Assembly: GCA_965662355.1 (NCBI GenBank)
Contig: CBFIHP010000010.1
Span: 124,001-188,000 of the forward strand
Length of the DNA: 64,000 nucleotides
Direction: 5' to 3'
From: GCA-2683825 sp965662355
GTDB lineage: Bacteria; Planctomycetota; UBA1135; GCA-002686595
In this document: piece by piece, positions 26,155 through 35,107 of the stretch
How the letters are laid out: every line of letters starts with the position of its first letter
Numbering within the stretch: the stretch's first letter is position 1
Position numbers and translations under genes: made by a program
The notes under the pieces: model-generated
Databases searched by the model: none
The model's input: only the letters and a program-made list of their open reading frames with translations
What the model was told of the DNA's origin: nothing

Positions 26155-26207
26155 GTAGCCCGGCTTGAATAACCCGGTATGAGTAGCCCGTCGTGAGTGC
26201 CTCGGCC
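26152..26207. repeat. Four imperfect 14-bp tandem repeats
   Basis: Four units of 14 bases run back to back: TGAGTAGCCCGGCT, TGAATAACCCGGTA, TGAGTAGCCCGTCG, TGAGTGCCTCGGCC. The first unit holds the stop codon of the phosphodiesterase-like gene and the last holds part of the GTG start of the DUF2071 gene. The repeat probably arose by local slippage or duplication of the stop region. Confidence 0.7.
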
Positions 26208-26954
26208 TTCGAGAACCCACTAGGGAACACCGGCCATCGTCCGTGGCCACTACCGCCCGGTCGGCCTCGTTTGCGCATGGTGTGGCACCAGCTCGCCTTC
26301 CTTCATTGGCGTGTTCCAGAGGAAAGCCTGCGGGCGCACATTCCAAGGGGCCTCGAGCTCGACACCTTCGACGGCAGCGCCTGGTTGGGAATCGTCCCCT
26401 TTCGCATGAGTGGCATTCGACCCTTCGGATTGCCGCTTCCCGGCCGACTCGGGGCCTTTCCCGAACTGAACGTACGCACCTACGTCACGGCCGGTGGCAA
26501 ACCCGGCGTGTGGTTCTTCAGCCTCGATGCCACCAGCCGACTGGCCGTGCGTACCGCGCGGCGCTGGTTCCACTTGCCCTACTTCAATGCGCGCATGTCG
26601 TGTCACCCATCGCCCGCGGGCGAGATTTGCTACGCCAGCGAACGCACGCACGCGAAGGCCGCCCCCTGGCGTTTCCAGGCCCGCTATCGCCCTTGCGGAG
26701 CGATTCGCACGGCGGACGCCCTCGAACGCTTTCTCGTCGAGCGCTACTGCCTGTATGCCGTCAATGGAGCGGGTGAGCTCCTGCGCGGTGACATCCACCA
26801 CGTCCCATGGCCCTTGCAGCCTGCCGAAGTCGAGATCGAAACCTGCGAGCTGTTCGTGCCCCAGTGTGCCGCTCGCCTCACGGCCACCCCCTTGGCGCAC
26901 TATGCCGAGCGCCTCGATGTTCTGTCGTGGACCCTCAGCCGCCTTGGAACCTGA
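26193..26954 (+). CDS. DUF2071 (YqjF-family) protein
   Basis: HRPWPLPPGRPRLRMVWHQL, FLHWRVP, LRAHIPRGLELDTFDG, AWLGIVPFRMSGIRP and ELNVRTYV are the conserved blocks of DUF2071, an acetoacetate-decarboxylase-like fold of unknown function. I keep the GTG at 26193 since the conserved block begins soon after it. The length, 253 residues, is typical. Its 3' end overlaps the convergent cyclase-FHA gene by 20 bases. It may be cotranscribed with the phosphodiesterase-like gene 38 bases upstream. Nothing in it suggests a role in peptide export. Confidence 0.85.
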   Translation: MSASAFENPLGNTGHRPWPLPPGRPRLRMVWHQLAFLHWRVPEESLRAHIPRGLELDTFDGSAWLGIVPFRMSGIRPFGLPLPGRLGAFPELNVRTYVTAGGKPGVWFFSLDATSRLAVRTARRWFHLPYFNARMSCHPSPAGEICYASERTHAKAAPWRFQARYRPCGAIRTADALERFLVERYCLYAVNGAGELLRGDIHHVPWPLQPAEVEIETCELFVPQCAARLTATPLAHYAERLDVLSWTLSRLGT

Positions 26955-27852
26955 TGGGTTCCGAAGCGGTGCTATCGGGGTCGGCGCCGAGGTAGATCAT
27001 GCCGTTGCCGTGCAGAATCGCTTTCTCGCGCAGGAGTTGGATCTTCGACTGCATGTGCGGCACGAGGAACGTCCCGTTCGAGCTCGTGTCTTCGAGAACG
27101 AATTTTCCCTGATGATGCTCGATCCGCGCGTGGTGACGGCTGACGAAGGAGCTGGAGATACGCAAGCCGCTCTCGGGATCGCGTCCGATCTCCAGCTTGT
27201 CACCCTCACCCATCCTCAACCGTTGCGTCTCGTATGCCAGGTCGAGGAACTTGGCACCATTGGATAGCAGGGCTACGTTGCGATCGACGACGATGGTCTT
27301 GCCGATGTCCTCGTCCGACACGGGGGAACCCTCTGCCAGGCGGGCCAACTCGGCGAACTGAATTGCCAGTAGGGCCAGCGGCTCCTTCTTGCCCTTGACC
27401 TCGATCGGCGGGACCGACCGTGCGACCGAGCCCATGAACGAGGGCAAGTGCGTCTTCATGTCACTGGAGAGCAGGATCTCCGAGGGCTTGGCGAGATCCG
27501 CGATGCGCGAGGCTGTGTTGACGGCGTCGCCGAAGATGTCGCCGTCGTCCTCGATCACTGGACCGCAATGCACGCCGACCTTGATCTGCAATTCGCCACT
27601 ACGTGCTCGCGCGCCCATGGTGATGGCGGCCCAGACCGCCTTATCGCTTTCGGTGAACGAACAGAGAAGCCCGTCGCCCATCGACTTGATCACGACGCCA
27701 TCGTGGCTGGTGATGTGTGAGCGCAGGCGCTTGAGGCAGTCGGCCACCTGCTCCCGGGCATCGACGTCGCCGAGACGCTCGTAGAGCTCCGTGCTGCGAA
27801 CGATGTCCGCGAACAGGATCGAGCGCTGGTGGATTCGGCCGGTGTGCTTCAT
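26935..27852 (-). CDS. Class III adenylate/guanylate cyclase fused to an FHA domain
   Basis: Residues 8-150 form a canonical class III cyclase. Metal-binding Asp16 (FADIVRST) and Asp60 (KSMGDG), base-contacting Lys56, Asn112 and transition-state Arg116 (DAVNTASRI) are all present, so this copy should be active, in contrast to the two cyclase-like paralogues. Residues 215-290 form a forkhead-associated domain: LEIGRDPESGL, SRHHARI and SSNGTF. FHA domains bind phosphothreonine peptides, which suggests control by a Ser/Thr kinase. It is the last gene of the exporter operon; its ATG overlaps the stop of the upstream ABC gene. The product, cAMP or cGMP, cannot be assigned. Confidence 0.88.
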   Translation of the reverse strand: MKHTGRIHQRSILFADIVRSTELYERLGDVDAREQVADCLKRLRSHITSHDGVVIKSMGDGLLCSFTESDKAVWAAITMGARARSGELQIKVGVHCGPVIEDDGDIFGDAVNTASRIADLAKPSEILLSSDMKTHLPSFMGSVARSVPPIEVKGKKEPLALLAIQFAELARLAEGSPVSDEDIGKTIVVDRNVALLSNGAKFLDLAYETQRLRMGEGDKLEIGRDPESGLRISSSFVSRHHARIEHHQGKFVLEDTSSNGTFLVPHMQSKIQLLREKAILHGNGMIYLGADPDSTASEPIRFQGG

Positions 27853-30785
27853 GCAAGCTGTCGGGACATCATGCGGAAAAACAGTCCGTCTCGCTCTGCC
27901 ATGAGGGCTTCGAAGGCCCCATTTTGCACGATTCTTCCAGCCTCCACGACGTAGATCTGGTCCGCCTGCCGGATCGTGCTCAGCCGGTGGGCGACCACGA
28001 TTCGGGTCACATTCAGCCGCTGGAGACTCTCGGAGACGATCGATTGGGTGCGGTTATCCAGGGCGCTGGTGGCCTCGTCGAACAAGAGGATTTTCGGCCG
28101 GTGGGCCAGCGCCCGGGCAATCAGGAGACGCTGACGCTGGCCCCCCGAGAGGTTGCTGCCGCCCACGCTGATGATCGTGTGCATGCCCATGGGCATGTCA
28201 TTGACGTCGTCCGCGAACCCCGCGTCGGTGGCGGCAGCCCAGGCCTCGTCGAGGCTGATGACGTTGCCGGAGGAGATGTTCTCGAAAACAGATCCGGCAT
28301 CGAGCTTGCCGCCTTGCAATACGACACCGAGTTGACGCCGCACCGAGAGCACATCCAGGGAAGCCATGTCCTGGCCGTCGAAACTGACGACGCCTTCCTC
28401 GGGGTTCTCGAAGCCCAGAAGAAGTCGGAAGATCGTCGACTTACCACTTCCCGACGGTCCCACGATGGCCACGAACTCGCCCGGTTCGACGTGTATCGTC
28501 ACCCCGTCGAGGATGCGCGGGCCTTCGGGGTCGTAGCTGAAACTGACCCCGTCCATCTCTAGCCGGCCAGTGAGCTCGCCCGGATCGGCCTTCTCTTCGT
28601 CGATCTCCGGATCGGCTTCGAGGATGGGCTGGACACGCTTGGCCTGCACGAAGAGGTCCTGGATGCTGACCGCTGTCTGCGACAACGCCAAAACCCCGCC
28701 GAGAAAGGAACCAAAGGCCACGTTGAAGGCCAGGAAGCTACCGAGACTGAAGGCACCGCTCTGGCCCGGTTGACGCGATTCGAAGAGCATCTCGAAGGCG
28801 ACGATGTAGAGGATGACGGAACTCAAGGTCGGCAACATCGAGTTGAAAACCCCGACCACGTCTTTCAGACTCTGGATGTTCGAACGCAAGCGTACCTGCG
28901 AGCTGTAGCGCTGAACCCAATGCGTGAAGGCACGTTCCTCCGCACCCGCGACACGCAACTTACCGACCGCCGTGATCAGCTGGATCACCAGGCCGAAGAA
29001 CTGCCCTTGCAGCTCGAGCAGAACACGAAGATTGCGGCGAATGAAGATGCCCATGATGACCGTGAACGTCATCAGGATGAAGCCGATGAGAATCGCGATG
29101 AACGAGAGCTTCGGACTGTAGTAGTAGAGCAACCCGAGGTTCAGGAAGGCCAGGAAGCCCGAGAAGAGCGTCGATAGCGTCACGCCGCTGAGCTGGCGTC
29201 CGATGCTGCTGACCGCCATGACCCGCGATTGCAGATCGCCGCTGGAGAACTTGCGGAAGAATGAAGGTCGCAAGCGAAGGAGCCGATCCCATAGCGCCGC
29301 CTGCCCCTGGGATTCGATCTCCAAGCCCAGCCTCGAGAGCGCGATGCCCTGGGCCAGAAAGAAGATCGTTTGCCCCACCGCTGCCGCCAAGAGCCCCGCG
29401 CCGATCTCCAAGAGCAGGCGTTGGTCCGCATCGGGAATCGCATAGTCCATCAGGAGCGCGGTCCCTTGCGGGACCAGCATCCCGAGCAGCGTGGCGACCA
29501 CGCCGGCGATGACGATGATGGAAAGATCGCGGCGATGTGGACGCAGCGTGAACTTCAACAGCTCGGGCAAACCTAGCTTGCCATCGGGCAAAGGCCGGTA
29601 GAACGTGACCGCTTCGCTGGAGAGCCCTTCGGCGACTTGCTTCGTCAAACGCACTCGCGTACCGCGTTCGGGATCGAAGGCCTCGTAGCGCAGCTTCTCG
29701 TCCGGCAGAAGCGCAATGGGGCGACGCTCCTCGTCATCGGTCCAGGTCAAGAGCGCCCCCGCATCCCGGGACCACCACTTGCCGAGGAGCCTCACGCGGC
29801 GATAGCGCAGACGCGAAGCTCGCGCGATGGAATCGATCAGATCGGCGCGGGCGCCCGTTTCCTCGGACTTGCCGGGTGCGCGGACCGTGGCATCGATGTG
29901 CTCGCCGATGGCGGCGACTGCAGTCAGTAGCGGCGTTTCTCGGTGGATGGTCTTGCGCCGGGACTCGAATACCGAAGCCAGCTCCTCCAGGGCTGCGTGG
30001 GTCTTGCGCTCCTGGATTCGTTCGCGTTCGCTGAGTCGATCCAGCTCGCGTTCGAATTCGCCCTGTTCGACCTCCCGCAGCCGATCGAAGACCAAGCCGG
30101 CAAGGCTGCGCAAGCCCACCTCGATGTCCGGAGCCTCCATCGCATTGGTCGGTGTGACGGTGACCGCTACGGGAGTGTCGGCTTCCGCATCTGGGGCCCG
30201 CAGCCAAAGGCTGCCGGTCATGGGCACGGCTGTCTGTCCCGGCTCGAGACGCTCGTCACCGAGCCCCTGGAAGTGCAAACGCCCCTCGTCCACGCGGCAC
30301 CAGACGACGCTCTTGTGGTCTGCGCAGATCACCTGGTCCGGATGGACACGGAAGCGGCCGGCCTTGTCAGCCGACATGCGGCTCACAAGCTTTGGCGCCG
30401 GACGGTCGGCCAGAAGGCTCGACAAGAGCGCGACCCAACCATCGAGCATCAATTCCGCGTTCAACGCCGAACGCGCCTGTTCATCTGCCCAGAGCGCGGG
30501 CAATGAGACAACTCGCAGGCTGGCTTCGCGCACGGGAACGATGAAGAATCCGAGGCGCTCGAAGGGCTCGGGTCGAATGCTGAGAACCGCCTGGCCCGAA
30601 CCGATGCGCTGTAGGAAGCGCCGCGGGCCGACCTGAACTCCATCGCGCATCTCCGCGGAGTAGAGCGCCACGGATCCTGACTCGATGAAGTAGATCGCGG
30701 GTTCGCCGACGAGACTCGTCGGTTCGTTGCCGATCAGTCGCACTTCGACGGAATCCAGTCGCTGTAAGACTTCGCTGGTGCTCAT
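27849..30785 (-). CDS. NHLM-type ABC transporter with long N-terminal regulatory region (second exporter subunit)
   Basis: The 978-residue protein has a soluble N-terminal region of about 400 residues, a six-helix transmembrane domain (about 410-690) and an ATPase domain. Walker A GPSGSGKST is at about 773 and the signature LSGGQRQRLLIARAL at about 877, followed by FDEATSALD and a switch His in VAHRLS. The first 70 residues (YFIESGSVALYS) resemble a cNMP-binding fold. This is the layout of NHLM bacteriocin system ATP-binding proteins, which lack a peptidase domain and pair with the C39-type transporter encoded just upstream. The ATG overlaps the stop of that gene as ATGA. Cyclic-nucleotide binding by its N-terminus is possible but not proven. 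Confidence 0.88.
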   Translation of the reverse strand: MSTSEVLQRLDSVEVRLIGNEPTSLVGEPAIYFIESGSVALYSAEMRDGVQVGPRRFLQRIGSGQAVLSIRPEPFERLGFFIVPVREASLRVVSLPALWADEQARSALNAELMLDGWVALLSSLLADRPAPKLVSRMSADKAGRFRVHPDQVICADHKSVVWCRVDEGRLHFQGLGDERLEPGQTAVPMTGSLWLRAPDAEADTPVAVTVTPTNAMEAPDIEVGLRSLAGLVFDRLREVEQGEFERELDRLSERERIQERKTHAALEELASVFESRRKTIHRETPLLTAVAAIGEHIDATVRAPGKSEETGARADLIDSIARASRLRYRRVRLLGKWWSRDAGALLTWTDDEERRPIALLPDEKLRYEAFDPERGTRVRLTKQVAEGLSSEAVTFYRPLPDGKLGLPELLKFTLRPHRRDLSIIVIAGVVATLLGMLVPQGTALLMDYAIPDADQRLLLEIGAGLLAAAVGQTIFFLAQGIALSRLGLEIESQGQAALWDRLLRLRPSFFRKFSSGDLQSRVMAVSSIGRQLSGVTLSTLFSGFLAFLNLGLLYYYSPKLSFIAILIGFILMTFTVIMGIFIRRNLRVLLELQGQFFGLVIQLITAVGKLRVAGAEERAFTHWVQRYSSQVRLRSNIQSLKDVVGVFNSMLPTLSSVILYIVAFEMLFESRQPGQSGAFSLGSFLAFNVAFGSFLGGVLALSQTAVSIQDLFVQAKRVQPILEADPEIDEEKADPGELTGRLEMDGVSFSYDPEGPRILDGVTIHVEPGEFVAIVGPSGSGKSTIFRLLLGFENPEEGVVSFDGQDMASLDVLSVRRQLGVVLQGGKLDAGSVFENISSGNVISLDEAWAAATDAGFADDVNDMPMGMHTIISVGGSNLSGGQRQRLLIARALAHRPKILLFDEATSALDNRTQSIVSESLQRLNVTRIVVAHRLSTIRQADQIYVVEAGRIVQNGAFEALMAERDGLFFRMMSRQLA

Positions 30786-32998
30786 CCGACGTGCGCCCCC
30801 TCGTCCGCTCGTAGCAAGCCGGCGTAAACGCCGTCTAACTCCCAGAGAGCCTCGTGGGATCCGCGCTCGACGACCTTGCCGTGATCGAGCACGATGATCT
30901 CGTCACAATCACGAATCGTGCTGAGACGGTGCGCAACCACCAAGCAAGAGCAACCGCGCAGCCCGATCCGTTCGACGATCAAGCGTTCACTCTCGGTATC
31001 CAGTGCACTGGTGGCCTCGTCGAGAACGAGGATCGAGGGCTCGTTGACCAGGGCGCGCGCAATTTCGAGCCGCTGGCGCTCTCCACCTGAAAGGTTGCCA
31101 CCGCCTTCGTTCAACTCGGCCTCGAAGCCACCGGCGAGGGCCTGGACACGATCCGAAATCTCGGCGTCCTGGCAAGCACGCGACAGGAGGTGGTCGGGCA
31201 CCGTACTGTCCCACAAGGTCAGGTTCTCCCGCACCGAACCGCCGAAGATGATCAAGTCCTGATCGACCATGGAAAGGGAGTTGGCCAGGAGCCCTTGCGA
31301 GAGATCGCCACGGGACAACTCGTCGAAGAGCACTCGCCCCTCCCAAGGCTGGTAGAGGCCTGTCACGAGCTTCGCGATGGTCGACTTGCCCGAACCGCTG
31401 CCCCCCACCAGAGCCACGCGCTGGCCCGGCTTGAGTTTGAGGTTGAAGTTCTCGATCAAGGGCGGCGCCAGCGGGTTGTAGCCAAAGGTGATGTCGCGCA
31501 ACTCCACGTAGCCTTGCAAGCGCACCGGTTCGGCCGTCGCCTCGAGGGGTTCGGCAGCGCTTTGCGTTGGTTTCCCATCGGATTCGTCGAGCTTGTCCAG
31601 GGAACTGTCGGTCGGATGGGCCAACACGTCGTCGAGACGCGCCATGTCGCCCTGCAGATCCTGAATAGTCTGCCCGAGATAGACCAGCCCGGCCACCGGG
31701 CGCAGGAAGCTGCGCATGAGCAGCTGGAAGGCCACCAATCCACCGATGGTCATACGCCCATCGATCACGTAGTAGCCTCCGAGAATCAGCACCGTGGTCG
31801 TCGCCGCGGTCGAGAGCAAACGCGGCACCAGGCCGAGGTAGGCATTGGTCACCTCGATATCCATGCGCGTGTTCGACGCATTCGCAAAGTGCCCCGCCCA
31901 GCGCAGGAAGAAGCCCGATTCCATGCCGGAGGCCTTGATGGTCTCCATGCTCTGCAGACCGGCGATCGACGCCCCAGAAACCTTGCCGTACTCCTGCAAG
32001 AGCCGCATGTTGGCTTCGACACGCCACTTCGAGAAACGCTGCAACGCAATGGCGTTCAGGGCTGCGCAGACGATGCCCACCAGGGTCAACTGCACGTTGT
32101 AGAAGCCCATCAACGCCATGTAGAAGACCATCATCACGAGGTCGATGGCGGTCTGCGCGAGCTGACCGGAGAGCACCCCGGCGACCTTGTCGTTCAACGA
32201 CGAACGATCACCTATCTCACCGGCGTAGCGCTGCGAGTAGAAGTCCACCGGCAAGCGCAAGAGGTGTCGGAAGAACTGCGCCGACATCTTGGCTGCCAAG
32301 CTGAGCCGCAGGCGGCGCAGCACCGTCAGTTGAAGAAACTTCAAAAGACCCTGCACGGCCACGGCTGCGAGCATCGCCAGAATCAGCGGCTTCAGCCATT
32401 CCTGACGTTCCTGAATCAGGACCTCGTCCAGGAAGATCTGCGTGAAGGCCGGGATCATCAGTCCCGGAATGACCAGCAGGAAGCCTGCCGCGACGGCGAA
32501 CATCACGGCATTCCAAAAGCCCTTCAAGCGCGCCCGAAACGCGGGGATCAGTCCCGGCTTGCGCCCGCCCTTCTTGAACTCCTTCGAGGGCACCATCGTC
32601 AGAACGACGCCCGTGAATTCGTCCTCGAACTCCTCCAGGGTCACCTTGCGGTGACCGACGGCGGGATCGTTCAGATAGACGTTGTTGCCCTTCTTGCCCT
32701 CGACAACGAGGAAGTGGTTGAAGCCCCAGAATACGACGTACGGAGGGGGAAGATCGAAGCAGGCCTCGATGCTCTTGCTGAATCCCCTCGTTTCCAGGCC
32801 ATAGCGGCGCGAGGCCTTGGCCAGGCTGGCGGCGTTGCTGCCATCGCGCGAGACCCCGCACTCGCGGCGTAACTCGGCCAGAGGAACGATCTTGCCGTAG
32901 TGGGCAAGGATTATCCCCAGTGCAGCGGCGCCGCATTCGACCGCCTCCATCTGCAGGAGGCTCGGCGTCCGCACCCGTCGTCTTCTAAAGATCCCCAA
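30782..32998 (-). CDS. C39-peptidase ABC exporter for double-glycine peptides (NHLM type)
   Basis: Residues 1-130 are a C39 cysteine protease with the catalytic triad Cys22 (VECGAA), His95 (NHFLVVEG) and Asp111 (LNDPAVG). A transmembrane domain (about 165-450) and an ATPase follow, with Walker A GGSGSGKST near 531, LSGGERQRLEIARAL near 634 and LDEATSALD. Such proteins cut leaders after Gly-Gly and export the core. The three leader peptides at 22708, 24275 and 24949 are obvious substrates. The 738-residue length is normal. The start overlaps the HlyD-type gene by 14 bases and the stop overlaps the second ABC gene. Confidence 0.92.
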   Translation of the reverse strand: MGIFRRRRVRTPSLLQMEAVECGAAALGIILAHYGKIVPLAELRRECGVSRDGSNAASLAKASRRYGLETRGFSKSIEACFDLPPPYVVFWGFNHFLVVEGKKGNNVYLNDPAVGHRKVTLEEFEDEFTGVVLTMVPSKEFKKGGRKPGLIPAFRARLKGFWNAVMFAVAAGFLLVIPGLMIPAFTQIFLDEVLIQERQEWLKPLILAMLAAVAVQGLLKFLQLTVLRRLRLSLAAKMSAQFFRHLLRLPVDFYSQRYAGEIGDRSSLNDKVAGVLSGQLAQTAIDLVMMVFYMALMGFYNVQLTLVGIVCAALNAIALQRFSKWRVEANMRLLQEYGKVSGASIAGLQSMETIKASGMESGFFLRWAGHFANASNTRMDIEVTNAYLGLVPRLLSTAATTTVLILGGYYVIDGRMTIGGLVAFQLLMRSFLRPVAGLVYLGQTIQDLQGDMARLDDVLAHPTDSSLDKLDESDGKPTQSAAEPLEATAEPVRLQGYVELRDITFGYNPLAPPLIENFNLKLKPGQRVALVGGSGSGKSTIAKLVTGLYQPWEGRVLFDELSRGDLSQGLLANSLSMVDQDLIIFGGSVRENLTLWDSTVPDHLLSRACQDAEISDRVQALAGGFEAELNEGGGNLSGGERQRLEIARALVNEPSILVLDEATSALDTESERLIVERIGLRGCSCLVVAHRLSTIRDCDEIIVLDHGKVVERGSHEALWELDGVYAGLLRADEGAHVG

Positions 32999-34439
32999 GG
33001 ACGCTCAACCCTTCCATGTTCTCCAGAAAGGGAAGCAGGACCATGATGGGTCGCCGCTCGCGAATCGTGACGCGTACCTCTGCCGTCGTCCCCGCGGTGA
33101 TCTTGAAGTCCCCGGGGCCTCCGCCCGAGGTCCATTCGAACCCCGTGAAGGTGTCCTTGTTCAGCGAGAGTGCCGCAGTGATACCGATACGACTCTGGCC
33201 CCCGAGCAGCGTTTTGGCGATCTCCGGATCCCCAATCTGGTTGGCGACGGACGCACTGGTCACGGGGTAGTCGGTGACAGACTCGACATGACCGACGATC
33301 CCGCCGAAGCGTTCCTTTTCGACGTTGGCCGGGGAAATGCGCATCTTGAGACCCTGCTGAATCTTCTTGCCGTCCTTGATCGAGAAATAGGCCAGGGCTT
33401 TCAGCTCGGAGGTTTCTCGCTCTGCTTCCATGCGCCCGAGCCGCTGGCCAATGCCAACCTGCGTGCCGGTGCCGATCGAAACCTCGAGGACGACACCGGT
33501 ATGGCCGCTGTAGAGAAAGCCCTCGGTCTTCAGCTTCGATTGGAGAAACACGATGCGTCGTTCGATCTCCTCGATCTCCGCCTCATCGGACAGCTCGCCT
33601 TCGCGCAAGGATTGACTCAGCTTTAGCGCTTCGAGATCCAGCTCGCTCAGCTGAATCTCGAGATCGCGTACGCGATCCATGTCACGCTCGAAGTCACGGA
33701 GCGCATCGTTCTCGCGCAACTTGAGGCCTTCCTCGAGCACGTCTAGCCCGGCAAGGCTCAGCTCGTGCTCAACGACTCGCGCTCGTTGCTCGACCAGGCG
33801 ATCCTTCGAAGCGATTTTGTCGTCCGCAAGTTTCTGATGGGCCTCGTACCGTTCCTGATACAGCTCGCCGACCTCCCCCGCTAGCTTGCGCCTCTTCCCA
33901 AGGTTTTTGCGCTGTTCCGAGACGTACAGCTCATTCCGCTGTTTGTAGGTCTCCGCCGATTCACTTATGACCGTCTGCTGTACCTTGATCAACTGGCGCC
34001 GGCGATCGATATGCCCTAGCTGTTCCGTGACGGTTTTCTTGTCCAGATCCGTCATTTCGTTGACACGGCTCTTCAATCGCACCAGTTTCGACTGCTCCTG
34101 GTCGAGATCCGTTTCGAGCGTGGGTAGGCTGAGCTTGGCTAGCAGATCGCCTTTCGCAACCCGGTCCCCGACGCGCACGGCTATCGACTCGATCTGACCG
34201 CTGCCAGGTGATTCGAAATAGACGACCTGCTTGGGCCGCACGAGGATCGCCGTACCCGTCGCCGTTTCCGGTATGCGTCCGAGAACACTCCACACTAGCG
34301 CGAGGGCAAGTCCCGCACCGACACCGAAGAGCATCAGCCACACGTGAGGCCGCACGATGCGCAAGAGTTGATCGAGTCGATCGGGTGAGGAGAGCTTCTC
34401 GAGAGACTTCTCCCGGAAGATCTGTCGCTTCTCCGCCAT
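32985..34439 (-). CDS. HlyD-type periplasmic adaptor of the NHLM exporter
   Basis: This 484-residue membrane fusion protein has one N-terminal transmembrane helix (about 31-50) and a biotinyl-lipoyl-like half motif near VYFESPGSGQIESIAVRVGD. A long coiled coil (about 110-290, rich in E, L, K, R and Q) follows, then the second lipoyl half and a beta-barrel end. It should link the inner-membrane ABC pair to an outer-membrane duct; no TolC-like gene is in the window. It starts three bases after the cNMP-binding-fold gene, and its stop lies inside the C39 gene, so translation is coupled. Confidence 0.88.
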   Translation of the reverse strand: MAEKRQIFREKSLEKLSSPDRLDQLLRIVRPHVWLMLFGVGAGLALALVWSVLGRIPETATGTAILVRPKQVVYFESPGSGQIESIAVRVGDRVAKGDLLAKLSLPTLETDLDQEQSKLVRLKSRVNEMTDLDKKTVTEQLGHIDRRRQLIKVQQTVISESAETYKQRNELYVSEQRKNLGKRRKLAGEVGELYQERYEAHQKLADDKIASKDRLVEQRARVVEHELSLAGLDVLEEGLKLRENDALRDFERDMDRVRDLEIQLSELDLEALKLSQSLREGELSDEAEIEEIERRIVFLQSKLKTEGFLYSGHTGVVLEVSIGTGTQVGIGQRLGRMEAERETSELKALAYFSIKDGKKIQQGLKMRISPANVEKERFGGIVGHVESVTDYPVTSASVANQIGDPEIAKTLLGGQSRIGITAALSLNKDTFTGFEWTSGGGPGDFKITAGTTAEVRVTIRERRPIMVLLPFLENMEGLSVLGDL

Positions 34440-34442
34440 GGA

Positions 34443-34979
34443 CTAACCCTCTGCGCTCACGCGTTGCAAAAACCAATCGAAGCGCGCACCGGCCAGGGCG
34501 ACCGATTCGAGGGCTTCGGGAGAGATCTCGTCCTCCTGCCGGGACTCAGGGTCGGATTCGACACGCCCGCCGGTGCCAATCATCGCGTCCGCGCGGCTCA
34601 AGCGGTTCGCGAGGAATACGCACATGGCCCGATAGAAGCGCGCCCCGAACTCGTGATCGAGGTCCAGCTTCGAACGCAGCGCGGAGTGATTCACGGAGAA
34701 AACCCGAGCCTCACCGACCGTCGTCACCGTCGCGTTTGGCGGTCGCGAATCCAAAAGTGACATATCCCCTACGATCTCGCCGGCTCCCAGCCGGGCGAGC
34801 TCGTTGCCGCCTTTCCTTACGGACAATTCACCATCGAGCAGGATGTAGAGCCGGTCCTGGGCCCCTCCTTCTCGGATGATGTCGTTGCCTGGGGCGATCT
34901 GGAGGGTGGTTCCGGCGTCGATGAGCCACTGCAGGTCCGAGTCATCGAGTTCGCCGAGGATGTAGAGCACTTTCCGCAT
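34443..34979 (-). CDS. Cyclic-nucleotide-binding-fold protein, first gene of the exporter operon
   Basis: The ATG at 34979 gives 178 residues. Residues 10-125 form a CRP-type cNMP-binding beta roll: DRLYILLDGELSVRKGG, LGAGEIVGDMSLLDSRPPNATV and VFSVNHSAL. The phosphate-binding cassette reads VGDMSLLDSRPPNATV, so the usual Glu is Asp and the phosphate-binding Arg is missing; ligand binding is uncertain. No DNA-binding domain follows, only a short acidic helical tail ending RFDWFLQRVSAEG. It probably acts by protein contact, for example as a sensor for the transporter. It is divergent from the kinase gene, with 128 bases between. Confidence 0.8.
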   Translation of the reverse strand: MRKVLYILGELDDSDLQWLIDAGTTLQIAPGNDIIREGGAQDRLYILLDGELSVRKGGNELARLGAGEIVGDMSLLDSRPPNATVTTVGEARVFSVNHSALRSKLDLDHEFGARFYRAMCVFLANRLSRADAMIGTGGRVESDPESRQEDEISPEALESVALAGARFDWFLQRVSAEG

Positions 34980-35107
34980 CGCAGTACTACCAGAGAGGGT
35001 GTCCACCCGGGGCTCGAGGCCACCTCGCTGGCCGGGGCCAGGGCGGGGAGAAAGAGAGGGTGCCGCCGAAGCGGGCCGCCGCATAGAATATCGTGGGCTC
35101 AACTTCC
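34980..35107. promoter_or_regulatory. Divergent promoter region between exporter operon and kinase gene
   Basis: These 128 bases must contain the promoters of the five-gene exporter operon (minus strand) and of the kinase gene (plus strand). I see no clear -10/-35 pair and no strong palindrome, so the entry rests on position alone. Confidence 0.35.
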
